The position numbers were made by a program, and so were the translations under genes. A model generated the notes under the pieces. That model saw only the letters and a list, made by a program, of their open reading frames with translations, did no database searches and had not been told where the DNA came from. A stretch of DNA of 64,000 nucleotides. Origin: Loripinus fragilis (taxonomy: Eukaryota > Mollusca > Bivalvia > Lucinida > Lucinidae). Of this stretch, positions 34,475-45,073 are shown in pieces. Each line of letters starts with the position of its first letter. Within the stretch, counting starts at the first letter, position 1. Where the stretch lies: contig OZ026530.1 in NCBI GenBank assembly GCA_964019695.1, positions 30,486,690 to 30,550,689 on the forward strand, in the 5' to 3' direction.

Positions 34475-34740
34475 AGAAAGACAGCAACGGTAAGGAATCG
34501 ATACAATCAAGTACACACCTGTCCCAGGATACCAAATGTGAAAGTAACAAACTCACAATAAACATCACAAAAAGAGCCCTGCAGGTAACCATAAGGCAGC
34601 CTTGAACAGACGCGAAAGCATGACAACACAAGACATAAATAACACAAATGATCCACAAAAGAAGTACCACAATGGTCAGTAAAAAATATTCAACAAGAGG
34701 GCTTAAACTGGTACAAATGCATTTTACAGGTACCACATCT
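34475..34740 (-). repeat. Dispersed repeat C, copy 2
   Basis: Minus-strand copy of the family at 10640. GGAATCGATACAATCAAGTA starts it and ACAAAAGAAGTACC...GGTCAGTAAAA lies near its end. Confidence 0.65.
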
Positions 34741-35905
34741 TCACCCTAGCTTCTGCTGTTGTTGAAGCACAAAAATGTTCTGTGGCTTTTACTGTGACTT
34801 CACAGTATGTGTAAGTACATGTTTGGTGTTTCAATGATACAAAGTATACTTCTACAAAAAAGCTTTGACTTGTGACAGTAACGGTAAATGAATTGAATGA
34901 ATCGATGGTGATAACTTAGAGGTCGTGGTAGAAGTATATTGAGTGTTTATAGTGTTTATTGTATCTATTCAGATGATCTTCCAAGATTTAATAGAACTTT
35001 TTGCTCTCTGTAAATGCGGTATCTTTAATATTCATATCTGGGCGTGGTTTGGCTAATTCATAGATGCTAAACAAGGGAAATCAGGTTCTATTTATAATTT
35101 GGTGAAGAAATAAGTTTTTGGGCCGCGCAAACGTGCGTGCATTTCATGAAAATCCTAACCCTATACGAACTGAACCTTTATTTATTAACCCTTAAAGCGC
35201 ATAATCACAAAATGTATGTTTTTGTCGTCCACTTAGATATTTGAAGCCTCATAGACAAACAGTGCGGACCTAGATCAGACTGCTGCTGTAGGAGTAGTCT
35301 GATCTTGGTCCACAATCTTTGCCTCTATGCTTATGTTAAATAGACATTTTCAGGTGCATTTATTTTGCTGGCGTTTTAAGGACTAAATAATGTGTTTTAC
35401 TGAGGCAATGGCGCAAGTTGATACTGTTACTTTTGACCAAACCCATGCCTCATGTTCAGCTTTTACCTATGTCTAAGGTTGACCAGTCTTAATTACGTAT
35501 TCATGAGGTGCCGCCTTTACAGTAACCAAAAAGTAATATAGTATATGATGACCAGCGTCAAGTCAGGAGCGACATAAAAACTCACTTTCAAACTAAATAC
35601 AAATGTAATAATGCAGAAAATAATTTCCATATAACTGGGTATTTTTCAGTAGTTTTAGCACATAGATTTATAAAACAAGCTCCGAAAAATATGCAGATGT
35701 ATTGATGAGTGATATCAACACCAGAACTTAACTATATAATGTACTGAAATAACTACAAATGCATTGCCATTGACAGACTATTGTATTGTTCCCCATAAAA
35801 TACAATTCCTAAATTAACATTATGCAAAACACATCCAATCTACAAGTTCAGGCGCCCAGAAAAGAATGGGTAACTGAAAATTATTTTTCTTATTTCTCAA
35901 CCCAA
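34741..35905. other. Upstream flank of the zinc-finger gene
   Basis: No coding exon was recognised. A hairpin at about 35270-35320 pairs GATCAGACTGCTGC with AGTAGTCTGATC. The promoter or first exon of the downstream gene may lie here, but nothing decisive is visible. Confidence 0.4.
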
Positions 35906-35970
35906 ACATATGTTGTGGGTACTGAAAAACCGTCTCGATGAGACGGTTCTTCTGAGCACCCAAAACACAT
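35906..35970. repeat. Conserved hairpin element H, copy 3
   Basis: ACATATGTTGTGGGTACT, then CCGTCTCGATGAGACGG, then TTCTTCTGAGCACCC. It is about 180 bp upstream of the start codon of the 606-residue zinc-finger gene, perhaps within its upstream intron. Confidence 0.75.
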
Positions 35971-36118
35971 GTTAAAACTGATGGATCAGAAAATAACCGT
36001 AATTTTAAGTAAACTATTTTTGCTTAACTGGCCCTATGCAAGTTGCATGGTCGCTTCATCAGTCATAGTAATAGATTTTAACGTCATTTCAGAAGACACA
36101 GAAGACAGCTTTACGAAG

Positions 36119-36134
36119 TTTATACTGTCTACAG
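36119..36134 (+). promoter_or_regulatory. Possible 3' splice acceptor before zinc-finger CDS
   Basis: TTTATACTGTCTACAG is a moderately pyrimidine-rich tract ending in CAG, 15 bases before the ATG. It is weaker than the site before the BTB gene. Confidence 0.35.
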
Positions 36135-36149
36135 CAACTTCTCATCATT

Positions 36150-37970
36150 ATGGAGACTGAAGAAAACATACATGTAGTCCTCGAAGTTGAGTATGGTGGG
36201 GAAACCTTAAACTCAAATGTGGCTATAATAAGATATGAAGATGATGATTGTGATGAAACCGCCAACTCAATGGTAGATGTTAGACCTAAAGGTGATAATT
36301 GCAGTGAAACGTCAAGCGCAAATATGGCTTTTGGACATGAAGATGGTAACGCTGGTGGAAAGTTAAACTCAAATATTGCTTTCAGTCATGAAAGTGATAA
36401 TTATGACGAAACTTTAAGCTCGGATATGGCTTTGAGACACGAAGGTGCTAATTGTGGAGAAACCTTAACCTCAAATATGACTGTCAGACATGAAGGCAAA
36501 AATAGTGGTGAAACCTTAAACTCACATATGGATGATAGAGTAATTGTTGCTAAATGTGTTGATACCTTAACCCTAAATATGGCTGTTAGACATGAAGCCG
36601 AAAAAAGTGCTGAAACCTTAAACTCAAATATGGCTGTTACAAATAATGGTGATAAATTTTATGATAGCTTAACCCCAAATATGGCTGTCAGACATGAAGG
36701 CGAAAATAGTGCTGAAACACTAAACTCAAATATGGATGTTACAGATAATCGTGATAAATTTGATGATACCTTAACCCCAAATATGACTGTCAGACATGAA
36801 TCCGAAAACAGTGCTAAACCCTTAAACTCAAATATGGCTGCTACAAATAATGGTGATAAATTTGATGATACCTTAACCCCAAATATGACTGTAAGACATG
36901 AAATCGAAAAAGGTGGTGAAGCCTTAAACTCAAATATGTATCTTAAACATGAAGGGGATAAATGCGATGATACCATAAACTCAATTATGACTCTAATACA
37001 CGGAAGTGATAATTACCGCGAAAACTTAAAGTCAATGATGGGTCTTAGCCATGAAGGTGATAATTGTGGTGAAACCTTAAACTCAAATATAGCCCTTAGA
37101 CATGAAAGTGAGAACTCCGGCAAATCCTTAGATTCAGGGATAACTACTGGGCATGGAGAAGATAATTTCAGTGCAATTATGAATATGGCTATTGGACATG
37201 AAATCCAATTTGATACTTGTGGTGAAACGTTCGAATCAAATATGGAATTCAGACGTGGCGTCATCATACACACTGGAGATAGGCCATACGGATGTGTTGT
37301 ATGTGGTAAAACGTTTACTCAGAACAGATACTTACAACGTCATTTCAGAATACATACTGGAGAGAAACCATTCGAATGTCAAGTTTGTGGTAAAGGATTT
37401 GCGCAAGAGTATAACTTGAAATGTCATCTAAGAGTTCACACTGGAGAGAAGGCATACAAATGTGATATTTGCGATAAAACTTTTGTTCAAGAAAGTAACT
37501 TAAAACGTCACCAGATAGTGCATACTGGAGAGAAACCCTACAATTGTGAGGTTTGTGGTAATAAATTTACGCAAGAAACCAGCTTAAAGCGCCACCTTAG
37601 AATACACACTGGAGAGAAACCATTTAAATGCGATATGTGCGATGAAGGGTTTATTGATCACAATCATTTAAAGTACCACAAGTTAAAAACGCATGCTGAA
37701 GAGAAGCCTTACAAGTGCGAAACCTGTGGTAAGGCTTTTTATCGTCTCTCACACTTACAAAGTCACCAGATAGTTCACACTGGAGCGAAACCCTACGATT
37801 GCACTGTGTGTGGTAAATCATTTACTCATCCACATAGCTTGAAACGTCACATTATTATACATACAGGAGAGAAACCCTACGCTTGTGATATTTGTGGTCT
37901 TACGTTTAATCAAAGCTCTATTCTAAAAACCCACCAGAGACAACATACTGCAGAGAACTCTAAAATATAA
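36150..37970 (+). CDS. C2H2 zinc-finger protein with 17-residue N-terminal repeats
   Basis: 606 residues in one exon. The ATG context ATTATGG is good (A at -3, G at +4). Residues ~12-367 are about twenty tandem units of 17 residues with consensus xHEGDNxxETLNSNMxV. Units 8-13 alternate two types with a 102-bp higher-order period. From about residue 379 there are eight complete C2H2 fingers joined by HTGEKPY-type linkers. Finger 5 has a longer His spacing (HKLKTH), and a ninth, ligand-poor finger ([13 protein letters not shown]) precedes them. Such proteins usually bind DNA in the nucleus; the target is unknown. The 17-residue repeat looks like a contracted finger: it keeps the CGETF...SNM.L.H segment and has lost the linker and first Cys. 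AATAAA lies 67 bases past the stop. Fingers 3-8 are the source of the downstream tandem copies. Confidence 0.92.
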   Translation: METEENIHVVLEVEYGGETLNSNVAIIRYEDDDCDETANSMVDVRPKGDNCSETSSANMAFGHEDGNAGGKLNSNIAFSHESDNYDETLSSDMALRHEGANCGETLTSNMTVRHEGKNSGETLNSHMDDRVIVAKCVDTLTLNMAVRHEAEKSAETLNSNMAVTNNGDKFYDSLTPNMAVRHEGENSAETLNSNMDVTDNRDKFDDTLTPNMTVRHESENSAKPLNSNMAATNNGDKFDDTLTPNMTVRHEIEKGGEALNSNMYLKHEGDKCDDTINSIMTLIHGSDNYRENLKSMMGLSHEGDNCGETLNSNIALRHESENSGKSLDSGITTGHGEDNFSAIMNMAIGHEIQFDTCGETFESNMEFRRGVIIHTGDRPYGCVVCGKTFTQNRYLQRHFRIHTGEKPFECQVCGKGFAQEYNLKCHLRVHTGEKAYKCDICDKTFVQESNLKRHQIVHTGEKPYNCEVCGNKFTQETSLKRHLRIHTGEKPFKCDMCDEGFIDHNHLKYHKLKTHAEEKPYKCETCGKAFYRLSHLQSHQIVHTGAKPYDCTVCGKSFTHPHSLKRHIIIHTGEKPYACDICGLTFNQSSILKTHQRQHTAENSKI

Positions 37971-38036
37971 AATAATGCCTAGACATGTACTTGATGTTTG
38001 TAAACTGACTTGAAAGATAGTTGATTTGAATGTTGG

Positions 38037-38042
38037 AATAAA
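38037..38042 (+). promoter_or_regulatory. Poly(A) signal AATAAA of the zinc-finger gene
   Basis: AATAAA in TTGGAATAAAATCGC. The same tail and signal follow the downstream cassettes at 39032, 40525, 41515, 42501 and 43470, about 70 bases after each stop. Confidence 0.7.
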
Positions 38043-38055
38043 ATCGCTACAACAA

Positions 38056-38457
38056 CAGGGTTCGCACGACTTGAAAAGTACTTCAATATACAAGACTGTC
38101 TTGAAAAGTCATTGAAAATGAAATTTGCCTTGAAAAGTACATAAAAAACACTCAAAGGCCTTGAAAAGTCCTCTAATTTTACCATTTACAGGAGGATTCA
38201 ACAATGTTTTTTGGAAACCTAAATCAGTATGAAATTGTGGTGGCTTTATTTGGTGCAGCTTAAGCTGCACCAAATAAAGACACCACTATTTTATACTAAT
38301 TACTTAAATTAATTTCTATAGTAATGGACTCTAGCATTTGAAAAGTAGAATTTTTACGTTTTTCTTAATTTTTTAGTCCTTGAAAATAGTAGGAAAATCT
38401 TTGAGAAGTCCTTGTAAAGTCCTTGAATTTTACTCAAACTTGCCTGTATGAACCCTG
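38056..38457 (+). mobile_element. hAT-like MITE M2, array copy 1
   Basis: Starts CAGGGTTCGCACGACTTG and ends GCCTGTATGAACCCTG, so the TIR is about 16 bp. A central hairpin contains GGTGCAGCTTAAGCTGCACC. It is rich in CTTGAAAAGTCCTTGAA. CAGGG ends suggest the hAT superfamily, but no clear 8-bp TSD is visible. The last 10 bases encode the start M-N-P-G of the next ORF. Confidence 0.8.
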
Positions 38458-38966
38458 GTGATATTTGGGATAAAACTTTTGTTCAAGAAAGTAACTTAAA
38501 ACGTCACCAGATAGTGCATATTGGAGAGAAACCCTACAATTGCGAGGTTTGTGGTAATAAATTCACGCAAGAAACCAGCTTAAAGCGCCACCTTAGAATA
38601 CACACTGGAGAGAAACCATTTAAATGCGATATGTGCGATGAAGGGTTTATTGATCACAACCATTTAAAGTACCACAAGTTAAAAACGCATGCTGAAGAGA
38701 AACCATACAAATGTGATACCTGTGGTAAGGCTTTTTATCGTCTTTCACACTTACAAAGTCACCAGATTGTTCACACTGGAGCGAAACCCTACGATTGCAC
38801 TGTGTGTGGTAAATCATTTACTCATCCACATAGCTTGAAACGTCACGTCATTATACATACAGGAGAGAAACCCTACGCTTGTGATATTTGTGGTCTTACG
38901 TTTAATCAAAGCTCTATTCTAAAAACCCACCAGAGACAACATACTGCAGACAACTCTAAAATTTAA
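38448..38966 (+). CDS. Tandem zinc-finger cassette 1 (172 codons)
   Basis: Copy of fingers 3-8 of the 606-residue protein. The ATG and first four codons (M-N-P-G) come from the MITE M2 inverted repeat. The join comes just before the remains of finger 3. Here CDIC has become GDIW, so both cysteines are lost and five fingers remain intact. One linker reads HIGEKPY. There is no stop or frameshift, and it ends ADNSKI. A poly(A) signal follows at 39032. No N-terminal repeats or other domain is attached. It could be a short expressed protein, an exon of a longer transcript, or a still-open pseudogene. Confidence 0.6.
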   Translation: MNPGDIWDKTFVQESNLKRHQIVHIGEKPYNCEVCGNKFTQETSLKRHLRIHTGEKPFKCDMCDEGFIDHNHLKYHKLKTHAEEKPYKCDTCGKAFYRLSHLQSHQIVHTGAKPYDCTVCGKSFTHPHSLKRHVIIHTGEKPYACDICGLTFNQSSILKTHQRQHTADNSKI

Positions 38967-39050
38967 AATAATGCCTAACATGTACTTGATGTTAGAAAAC
39001 TGACTTGAAAGATAGTTAATTTAAATTTTGGAATAAAATCATTACAACGA

Positions 39051-39439
39051 CAGGATTCGCACAGGCTTGAAAAGTACTTGAATACACAAGACTGTCTTGA
39101 AAAGTCATTAAAAATAGAATTTGCCTTGAAGGGTACTTGAAAAACACTCAAAGGCCTTGAAAAGTCCTTGAATTTTACCATTTACAGGAGGATTCAACAG
39201 TGTTTTTGGAGACCAAAATCAGTATAAAATGTGGTGGCTTTATTTGGTGCAGCATAAGCTGCACCAAATAAAGGCACCACTATTTTATACTAATAACTTA
39301 AATTGATATCTATAGTAATGGATTCTAGCTTTTCAGTAGCAGAATTTTAAGGATTTTCTTAAGTTTTCAGTCCTTGAAAACAGTAGAAAGTATTTGAGAA
39401 GTTCTTGAATTATACTCAGACTTGCCTGTATGAACCCTG
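39051..39439 (+). mobile_element. hAT-like MITE M2, array copy 2
   Basis: 389 bp. Begins CAGGATTCGCACAGGC and ends TGCCTGTATGAACCCTG, with central hairpin GGTGCAGCATAAGCTGCACC. Confidence 0.8.
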
Positions 39440-39945
39440 GTGAGATTTGCGATAAAACTTTTGTTCAAGAAAGCAACTTAAAACGTCACCAGATAGTGCA
39501 TACTGGAGAGAAACCCTACAATTGTGAGGTTTGTGGTAATAAATTTACGCAAGAAACCAGCTTAAAGCGCCACCTTAGAATACACACTGGAGAGAAACCT
39601 TTTAAATGCGATATTTGCGATGAAGGGTTTATTGATCACAACCATTTAAAGTACCACAAATTAAAAACGCATGCTGAAGAGAAGCCATACAAGTGTGATA
39701 CCTGTGGTAAGGCTTTTTATCGTCTTTCACACTTACAAAGTCACCAGATAGTTCACACTGGAGCGAAACCCTACGATTGCACGGTGTGTGGTAAATCATT
39801 TACTCATCCACATAGCTTGAAACGTCACGTCATAATACATACAGGAGAGAAACCATACGCGTGTGATATTTGTGGTCTTACGTTTAATCAAAGCTCTATT
39901 TTAAAAACCCACCAGAAACAACATATTGCAGACAACTTAAAATGA
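39430..39945 (+). CDS. Tandem zinc-finger cassette 2 (171 codons)
   Basis: Same organisation, with M-N-P-G from the MITE end. Finger 3 keeps one of its two Cys (GEIC), then five intact fingers follow. It ends IADNLK with TGA. No frameshift. A different MITE (M3, 39984) interrupts its 3' flank, so the usual tail and AATAAA are missing directly after it. Confidence 0.6.
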   Translation: MNPGEICDKTFVQESNLKRHQIVHTGEKPYNCEVCGNKFTQETSLKRHLRIHTGEKPFKCDICDEGFIDHNHLKYHKLKTHAEEKPYKCDTCGKAFYRLSHLQSHQIVHTGAKPYDCTVCGKSFTHPHSLKRHVIIHTGEKPYACDICGLTFNQSSILKTHQKQHIADNLK

Positions 39946-39983
39946 GCTGTGACATGAACTTGATGTTTTAAACTCACTTGAAA

Positions 39984-40102
39984 CAGGGATCACATTTTAG
40001 AATTTTAACCGCTTGCTAAAATAGCAAGTGATCATTTTTCTTACTTGCTTAAGTTGATTATGAACTTGCTTTATATTGCTAATTAGAAAATTGAACAAAT
40101 AC
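39984..40102 (+). mobile_element. MITE M3, truncated copy
   Basis: CAGGGATCACATTTTAGAAT through TAGCAAGTGATCATTTTTC. It matches the first ~115 bases of the complete copy at 44044-44436, then abuts zinc-finger coding sequence at ATACATACTGGAGAG. A deletion has therefore fused the MITE to a finger. Confidence 0.7.
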
Positions 40103-40464
40103 ATACTGGAGAGAAACCTTTTAAATGCGATATGTGCGATGAAGGGTTTATTGATCACAACCATTTAAAGTATCACAAGTTGAAAACGCATGCTGAAGAG
40201 AAGCCATACAAATGTGATACCTGTGGTAAGGCTTTTTATCGTCTTTCACACTTACAAAGTCACCAGATTGTTCACACTGGAGTAAAACCATACGATTGCA
40301 CTGTGTGTGGTAAATCATTTACTCATCCACATAGCTTGAAACGTCACGTCATAATACATACAGGAGAGAAACCCTACGCTTGTGATATTTGTGGTCTTAC
40401 GTTTAATCAAAGCTCTATTCTAAAAACCCACCAGAAACAACATACTGCAGACAATTTGAAATGA
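40103..40464 (+). pseudogene. Tandem zinc-finger cassette 3, 5'-truncated
   Basis: Starts within the linker before finger 5 ([12 protein letters not shown]) and keeps fingers 5-8 in frame to ADNLK and TGA. The first ATG (40132) is inside finger 5, so translation from it would give three whole fingers. The 5' half was lost in the deletion that joined it to MITE M3. Confidence 0.7.
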
Positions 40465-40543
40465 GCTGTGACATCTACTTAATGTTAGAGAACTGACTTG
40501 AAAGATAGTTGATTTAAATGTTGGAATAAAATCGCTACAACGA

Positions 40544-40939
40544 CAGGGCTCGCACAGGCTTGAAAAGTACTTGAATATACTAGACTGTCTTGAAAAGTCA
40601 TTGAAAATGAAATTTGCCTTGAAAAGTACTTGAAAAACACTCAAAGGCCTTGAAAGGTCCTTGAATTTTACCATTTACAGGAGGATTCAACAGTGTTTTT
40701 AGAGAACTAAATCAGTATGAAATTGTGGTGGCTTTATTTGGTTAAGCTGCGCCAAATAAAGACACCACTATTTTATACTAATTACTTAAATTAATATCTA
40801 TAGTAATGGACTCTAGCATTTGAAAAGTAGAATTTTTACGTTTTTCTTAATTTTTTAGTCCTTGAAAATAGTAGGAAAATCTTTGAGAAGTCCTTGTAAA
40901 GTCCTTGAATTTTACTCAAACTTGCCTGTATGAACCCTG
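40544..40939 (+). mobile_element. hAT-like MITE M2, array copy 3
   Basis: 396 bp. CAGGGCTCGCACAGGC at the left and GCCTGTATGAACCCTG at the right. The central hairpin has lost part of one arm (GGTTAAGCTGCGCC). Confidence 0.8.
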
Positions 40940-41448
40940 GTGATATTTGGGATAAAACTTTTGTTCAAGAAAGTAACTTAAAACGTCACCAGATAGTTCA
41001 TACTGGAGAGAAACCCTACAATTGTGAGGTTTGTGGTAATAAATTTACGCAAGAAATCAGCTTAAAGCGTCACCTTAGAATACACACTGGAGAGAAACCT
41101 TTTAAATGCGATATTTGCGATGAAGGGTTTATTGATCACAATCATTTAAAGTACCACAAGTTAAAAAAGCATACTGAAGAGAAGCCATACAAGTGCGAGA
41201 CCTGCGGTAAGGCTTTTTATCGTCTTTCACACTTACAAAGTCACCAGATAGTTCACACTGGAGCGAAACCATACGATTGCACGGTGTGTGGTAAATCATT
41301 TACTCATCCACATAGCTTGAAACGTCATGAGATAATACATACAGGAGAGAAACCCTACGCTTGTGATATTTGTGGTCTTACGTTTAATCAAAGCTCTATT
41401 CTAAAAACCCACCAGAGACAACATACTGCAGACAACTCTAAAATTTAA
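40930..41448 (+). CDS. Tandem zinc-finger cassette 4 (172 codons)
   Basis: M-N-P-G from the MITE end. Finger 3 has lost both Cys (GDIW), as in cassette 1; five intact fingers follow. Private changes include EISLKRH in finger 4, HTEEKPY in the linker after finger 5 and KRHEIIH in finger 7. AATAAA at 41515. Confidence 0.6.
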   Translation: MNPGDIWDKTFVQESNLKRHQIVHTGEKPYNCEVCGNKFTQEISLKRHLRIHTGEKPFKCDICDEGFIDHNHLKYHKLKKHTEEKPYKCETCGKAFYRLSHLQSHQIVHTGAKPYDCTVCGKSFTHPHSLKRHEIIHTGEKPYACDICGLTFNQSSILKTHQRQHTADNSKI

Positions 41449-41533
41449 AATAATGCCTAAACATGTACTTGATGTTAGAAAACTGACTTGAAAGATAGTT
41501 GATCTAAATGTTCGAATAAAATCGCTACAACGA

Positions 41534-41925
41534 CAGGGTTCACACAGGCTTGAAAAGTACTTGAATATACAAGACTGTCTTGAAAAGTCATTGTAAATAA
41601 AATTTGCCTTGAAAAGTACTTGAAAAACACTCAAAGGCCTTGAAAAGTCATTGAATTTTACCATTTACAGGAGGAATCAACAGTGTTTTTGGAGACCTAA
41701 ATAAGTTTAAAACTGTGGTGTCTTCATTTGGTGCAGCATAAGCTGCACCCAATAAAGGCACCACTGTTTTATACTAATTATTTAAATTAATATCCAAAGA
41801 AATGGACTCTAGCATTTCAGAAGTAGAATTTTAACCGTTTTTCTTAAGTTTTCAGTCCTTAAAAACAGTAGGAAAGTATTTGAGAAGTCCTTGAATTTTA
41901 CTCAAACTCGCCTGTATGAACCCTG
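41534..41925 (+). mobile_element. hAT-like MITE M2, array copy 4
   Basis: 392 bp. CAGGGTTCACACAGGC to CGCCTGTATGAACCCTG, central hairpin GGTGCAGCATAAGCTGCACC. Confidence 0.8.
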
Positions 41926-42434
41926 GTGATATTTGCGATAGAACATTTGTTCAAGAAAGTAACTTAAAACGTCACCAGATAGTGCATACTGGAGAGAAAC
42001 CTTACAATTGTGAGGTTTGTGGTAATAAATTGACGCAAGAAACCAGCTTAAAGCGCCACCTTAGAATCCATACTGGAGAGAAACCATTTAAATGCGATAT
42101 GTGCGAAGAAGGGTTTATTGATCACAACCATTTAAAGTACCACAAGTTGAAAACGCATGCTGAAGAGAAGCCATACAAGTGCGAAACCTGTGGTAAGGCT
42201 TTTTATCGTCTCTCACACTTACAAAGTCACCAGATAGTTCACACTGGAGCGAAACCATACGATTGCACGGTGTGTGGTAAATCATTTACTCATCCACATA
42301 GCTTGAAACGTCACGTCATTATACATACAGGAGAGAAACCATACGCGTGTGATATTTGTGGTCTTACGTTTAATCAAAGCTCTATTTTAAAAACCCACCA
42401 GAGACAGCATACTGCAGAGAACTCTAAAATTTAA
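41916..42434 (+). CDS. Tandem zinc-finger cassette 5 (172 codons)
   Basis: M-N-P-G from the MITE end. Finger 3 keeps one Cys (GDICDRTF). Finger 4 has Leu instead of its core Phe (NKLTQ) and finger 5 reads CEEGF. It ends AENSKI like the parent gene. AATAAA at 42501. Confidence 0.6.
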   Translation: MNPGDICDRTFVQESNLKRHQIVHTGEKPYNCEVCGNKLTQETSLKRHLRIHTGEKPFKCDMCEEGFIDHNHLKYHKLKTHAEEKPYKCETCGKAFYRLSHLQSHQIVHTGAKPYDCTVCGKSFTHPHSLKRHVIIHTGEKPYACDICGLTFNQSSILKTHQRQHTAENSKI

Positions 42435-42520
42435 AATAATGCCTAGACATGTACTTGATGTTTGAAAACAGACTTGAAAGATAGTTGATTTAAATGTTGG
42501 AATAAAAATCGCTACAACGA

Positions 42521-42903
42521 CACGGTTCGCACATGCTTAAAAGGTACTGGAATAAACATGACTGTCTTGAAAAGTCATTAAAAATGAAATTTGCCTTGAA
42601 GGATACTTGAAAGACACTCAAATACCTTGAAAAGTCCTTGAATTTTAAAATTCACAGGAGGATTCAACAATGTTTTTGGAGACCCAAATTAGTATAAAAC
42701 TGTGGTGGCTTTATTTGGTGCAGCATAAGCTGCACCAAATAAAGGCACCACTATTTTATACTAAATTAATATGTATAGTAATGGACGCTAGCATTTCAGA
42801 AGTAGAATTTTAACGTTTTTCTTAAGTTTTCAGTCCTTAAAAACAGTAGGATCGTCGTTTAGAAGTCCTTGAATTTCACTCAAACTTGCCTGTATGAACC
42901 CTG
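42521..42903 (+). mobile_element. hAT-like MITE M2, array copy 5
   Basis: 383 bp. CACGGTTCGCACATGC to GCCTGTATGAACCCTG; one base of the CAGGG end is changed. Confidence 0.8.
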
Positions 42904-43409
42904 GTGATATTTGCGATAAAACTTTTGTTCAAGAAAGTAACTTAAAACGTCACCAGATAGTTCATACTGGAGAGAAACCCTACAATTGTGAGGTTTGTGG
43001 TAATAAATTCACGCAAGAAACCAGCTTAAAGCGCCACCTTAGAATTCACACTGGAGAGAAACCTTTTAAATACGATATGTGCGATGAAGGGTTTATTGAT
43101 CACAACCATTTAAAGTACCACAAATTAAAAACGCATGCTGAAGAGAAACCATACAAGTGTGATACCTGTGGTAAGGCTTTTTATCGTCTTTCACACTTAC
43201 GAAGTCACCAGATAGTTCACACTGGGGCGAAACCCTACGATTGCACTGTGTGTGGTAAATCATTTACTCATCCACATAGCTTGAAACGTCACGTCATTAT
43301 ACATACAGGAGAGAAACCCTACGCATGTGATATTTGTGGTCTTACGTTTAATCAAAGCTCTATTTTAAAAACCCACCAGAGACAACATACTGCAGACAAC
43401 GTAAAATGA
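42894..43409 (+). CDS. Tandem zinc-finger cassette 6 (171 codons)
   Basis: M-N-P-G from the MITE end. Finger 3 keeps one Cys. Finger 5 has lost its first Cys (FKYDMC), so four intact fingers remain. Finger 6 reads LRSHQ. It ends ADNVK with TGA. AATAAA at 43470. Confidence 0.6.
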   Translation: MNPGDICDKTFVQESNLKRHQIVHTGEKPYNCEVCGNKFTQETSLKRHLRIHTGEKPFKYDMCDEGFIDHNHLKYHKLKTHAEEKPYKCDTCGKAFYRLSHLRSHQIVHTGAKPYDCTVCGKSFTHPHSLKRHVIIHTGEKPYACDICGLTFNQSSILKTHQRQHTADNVK

Positions 43410-43488
43410 GCAGTGACATGTACTTGATGTTAGAAAACTGACTTGAAAGATAGTTGATTTAAATGTTGGAATAAAATCGCTACAACGA

Positions 43489-44020
<532 letters not shown>

Positions 44021-44043
44021 AGCCGTGACGTGCACTTGAATTA

Positions 44044-44436
44044 CAGGGATAAAATTTTAGAAATTAAGCCGCTTGCTAATAATAGCAAGTGATCATTTTT
44101 CGTACTTGCTTAAGTTGAAAATGAATTTGCTTTATATCTCTACTTAGAAACTTAAAAAAAAACAAATAGTAATAATTATGTATTTGACAAAATGTGCGGC
44201 AACAATTATTTAAAATATTATTGCCTTTCTGAAATCACATTTTGGGTACCTTGCAAACAGTGACTGGTACTGTTTTTTTCAAGTTTATGCATAATTTGGA
44301 AATTTGTGGAAAATTAGTTAATGTCAAAACATCTTGTATTCACTTGCTAAAATAGAAACTGATTGTAATTTCAGCTTGCTTTTTGGGAAAAACTACTAGC
44401 ATTTAGCTAGTTGGCAAGTGCTAAATATGATCCCAG
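44044..44436 (+). mobile_element. MITE M3, complete copy
   Basis: Starts CAGGGATAAAATTTTAGAAA and ends AGTGCTAAATATGATCCCAG, with subterminal GCTTGCTAA...TAGCAAGTGATC. It interrupts a cassette tail: TTGAATTA on the left and TTGAAAGA on the right resemble an eroded 8-bp duplication. The tail ATAGTTGATTTAGATATTGG resumes after it. Confidence 0.65.
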
Positions 44437-45073
44437 TTGAAAGATAGTTGATTTAGATATTGGAATTAAATTGCTACAACGAGGAGAGTGATTTGGTAAC
44501 TGGGACAAGCTGTATTATGAAAAACAGACACACAGACAAATCGAAACAAACAGTTGTTTAGGACACACTGTAGAAAATGTTACAAGCTTACACTATAACT
44601 CAAGACATTATTTTAAACGGCTTGAAAAGATAAACTTGTTTATATGCTAGATTACACTAATCAAACTTTACTGAAGGTGCTACGAATTTGATACTTGTGG
44701 TATATATTTTAATTTAAAGAATGTACATTTTAATTTAACAACCAAAATTATGCCAAATTCAAAATAACATCGAAATGTTTACTTTAAACAGTGTAAACGA
44801 TATCTTTGAATACACACTAATTAAACTTTAAGAATTATAAATGTCATTGCAGAAAAGAAAATTAGAATACCCATTGTAGTGAAACCACAAGAATAATGCG
44901 ATAATGCTGAAAACGTTTATGTCAAAATATAACTTGAAATTTGCCTCAGAACTTATACCAGAGAAAAAATCATACGAGACGGTTATGTGATTTTTCATCA
45001 CCAAGGTAGAACTTTTTCATTGAGATAGCTTGGACGTCCACATTTAACTCTAACATTTAGTCAGTGCTATGAA
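44437..45073. other. Decayed array tail and non-coding DNA
   Basis: The first ~45 bases continue the cassette tail; the rest is AT-rich with no supported gene. Confidence 0.5.

Noticed and set aside
36659..37273. Minus-strand frames opposite the 17-residue repeats
   Set aside because: Antisense shadows of the 51-bp repeat in the 606-residue gene.
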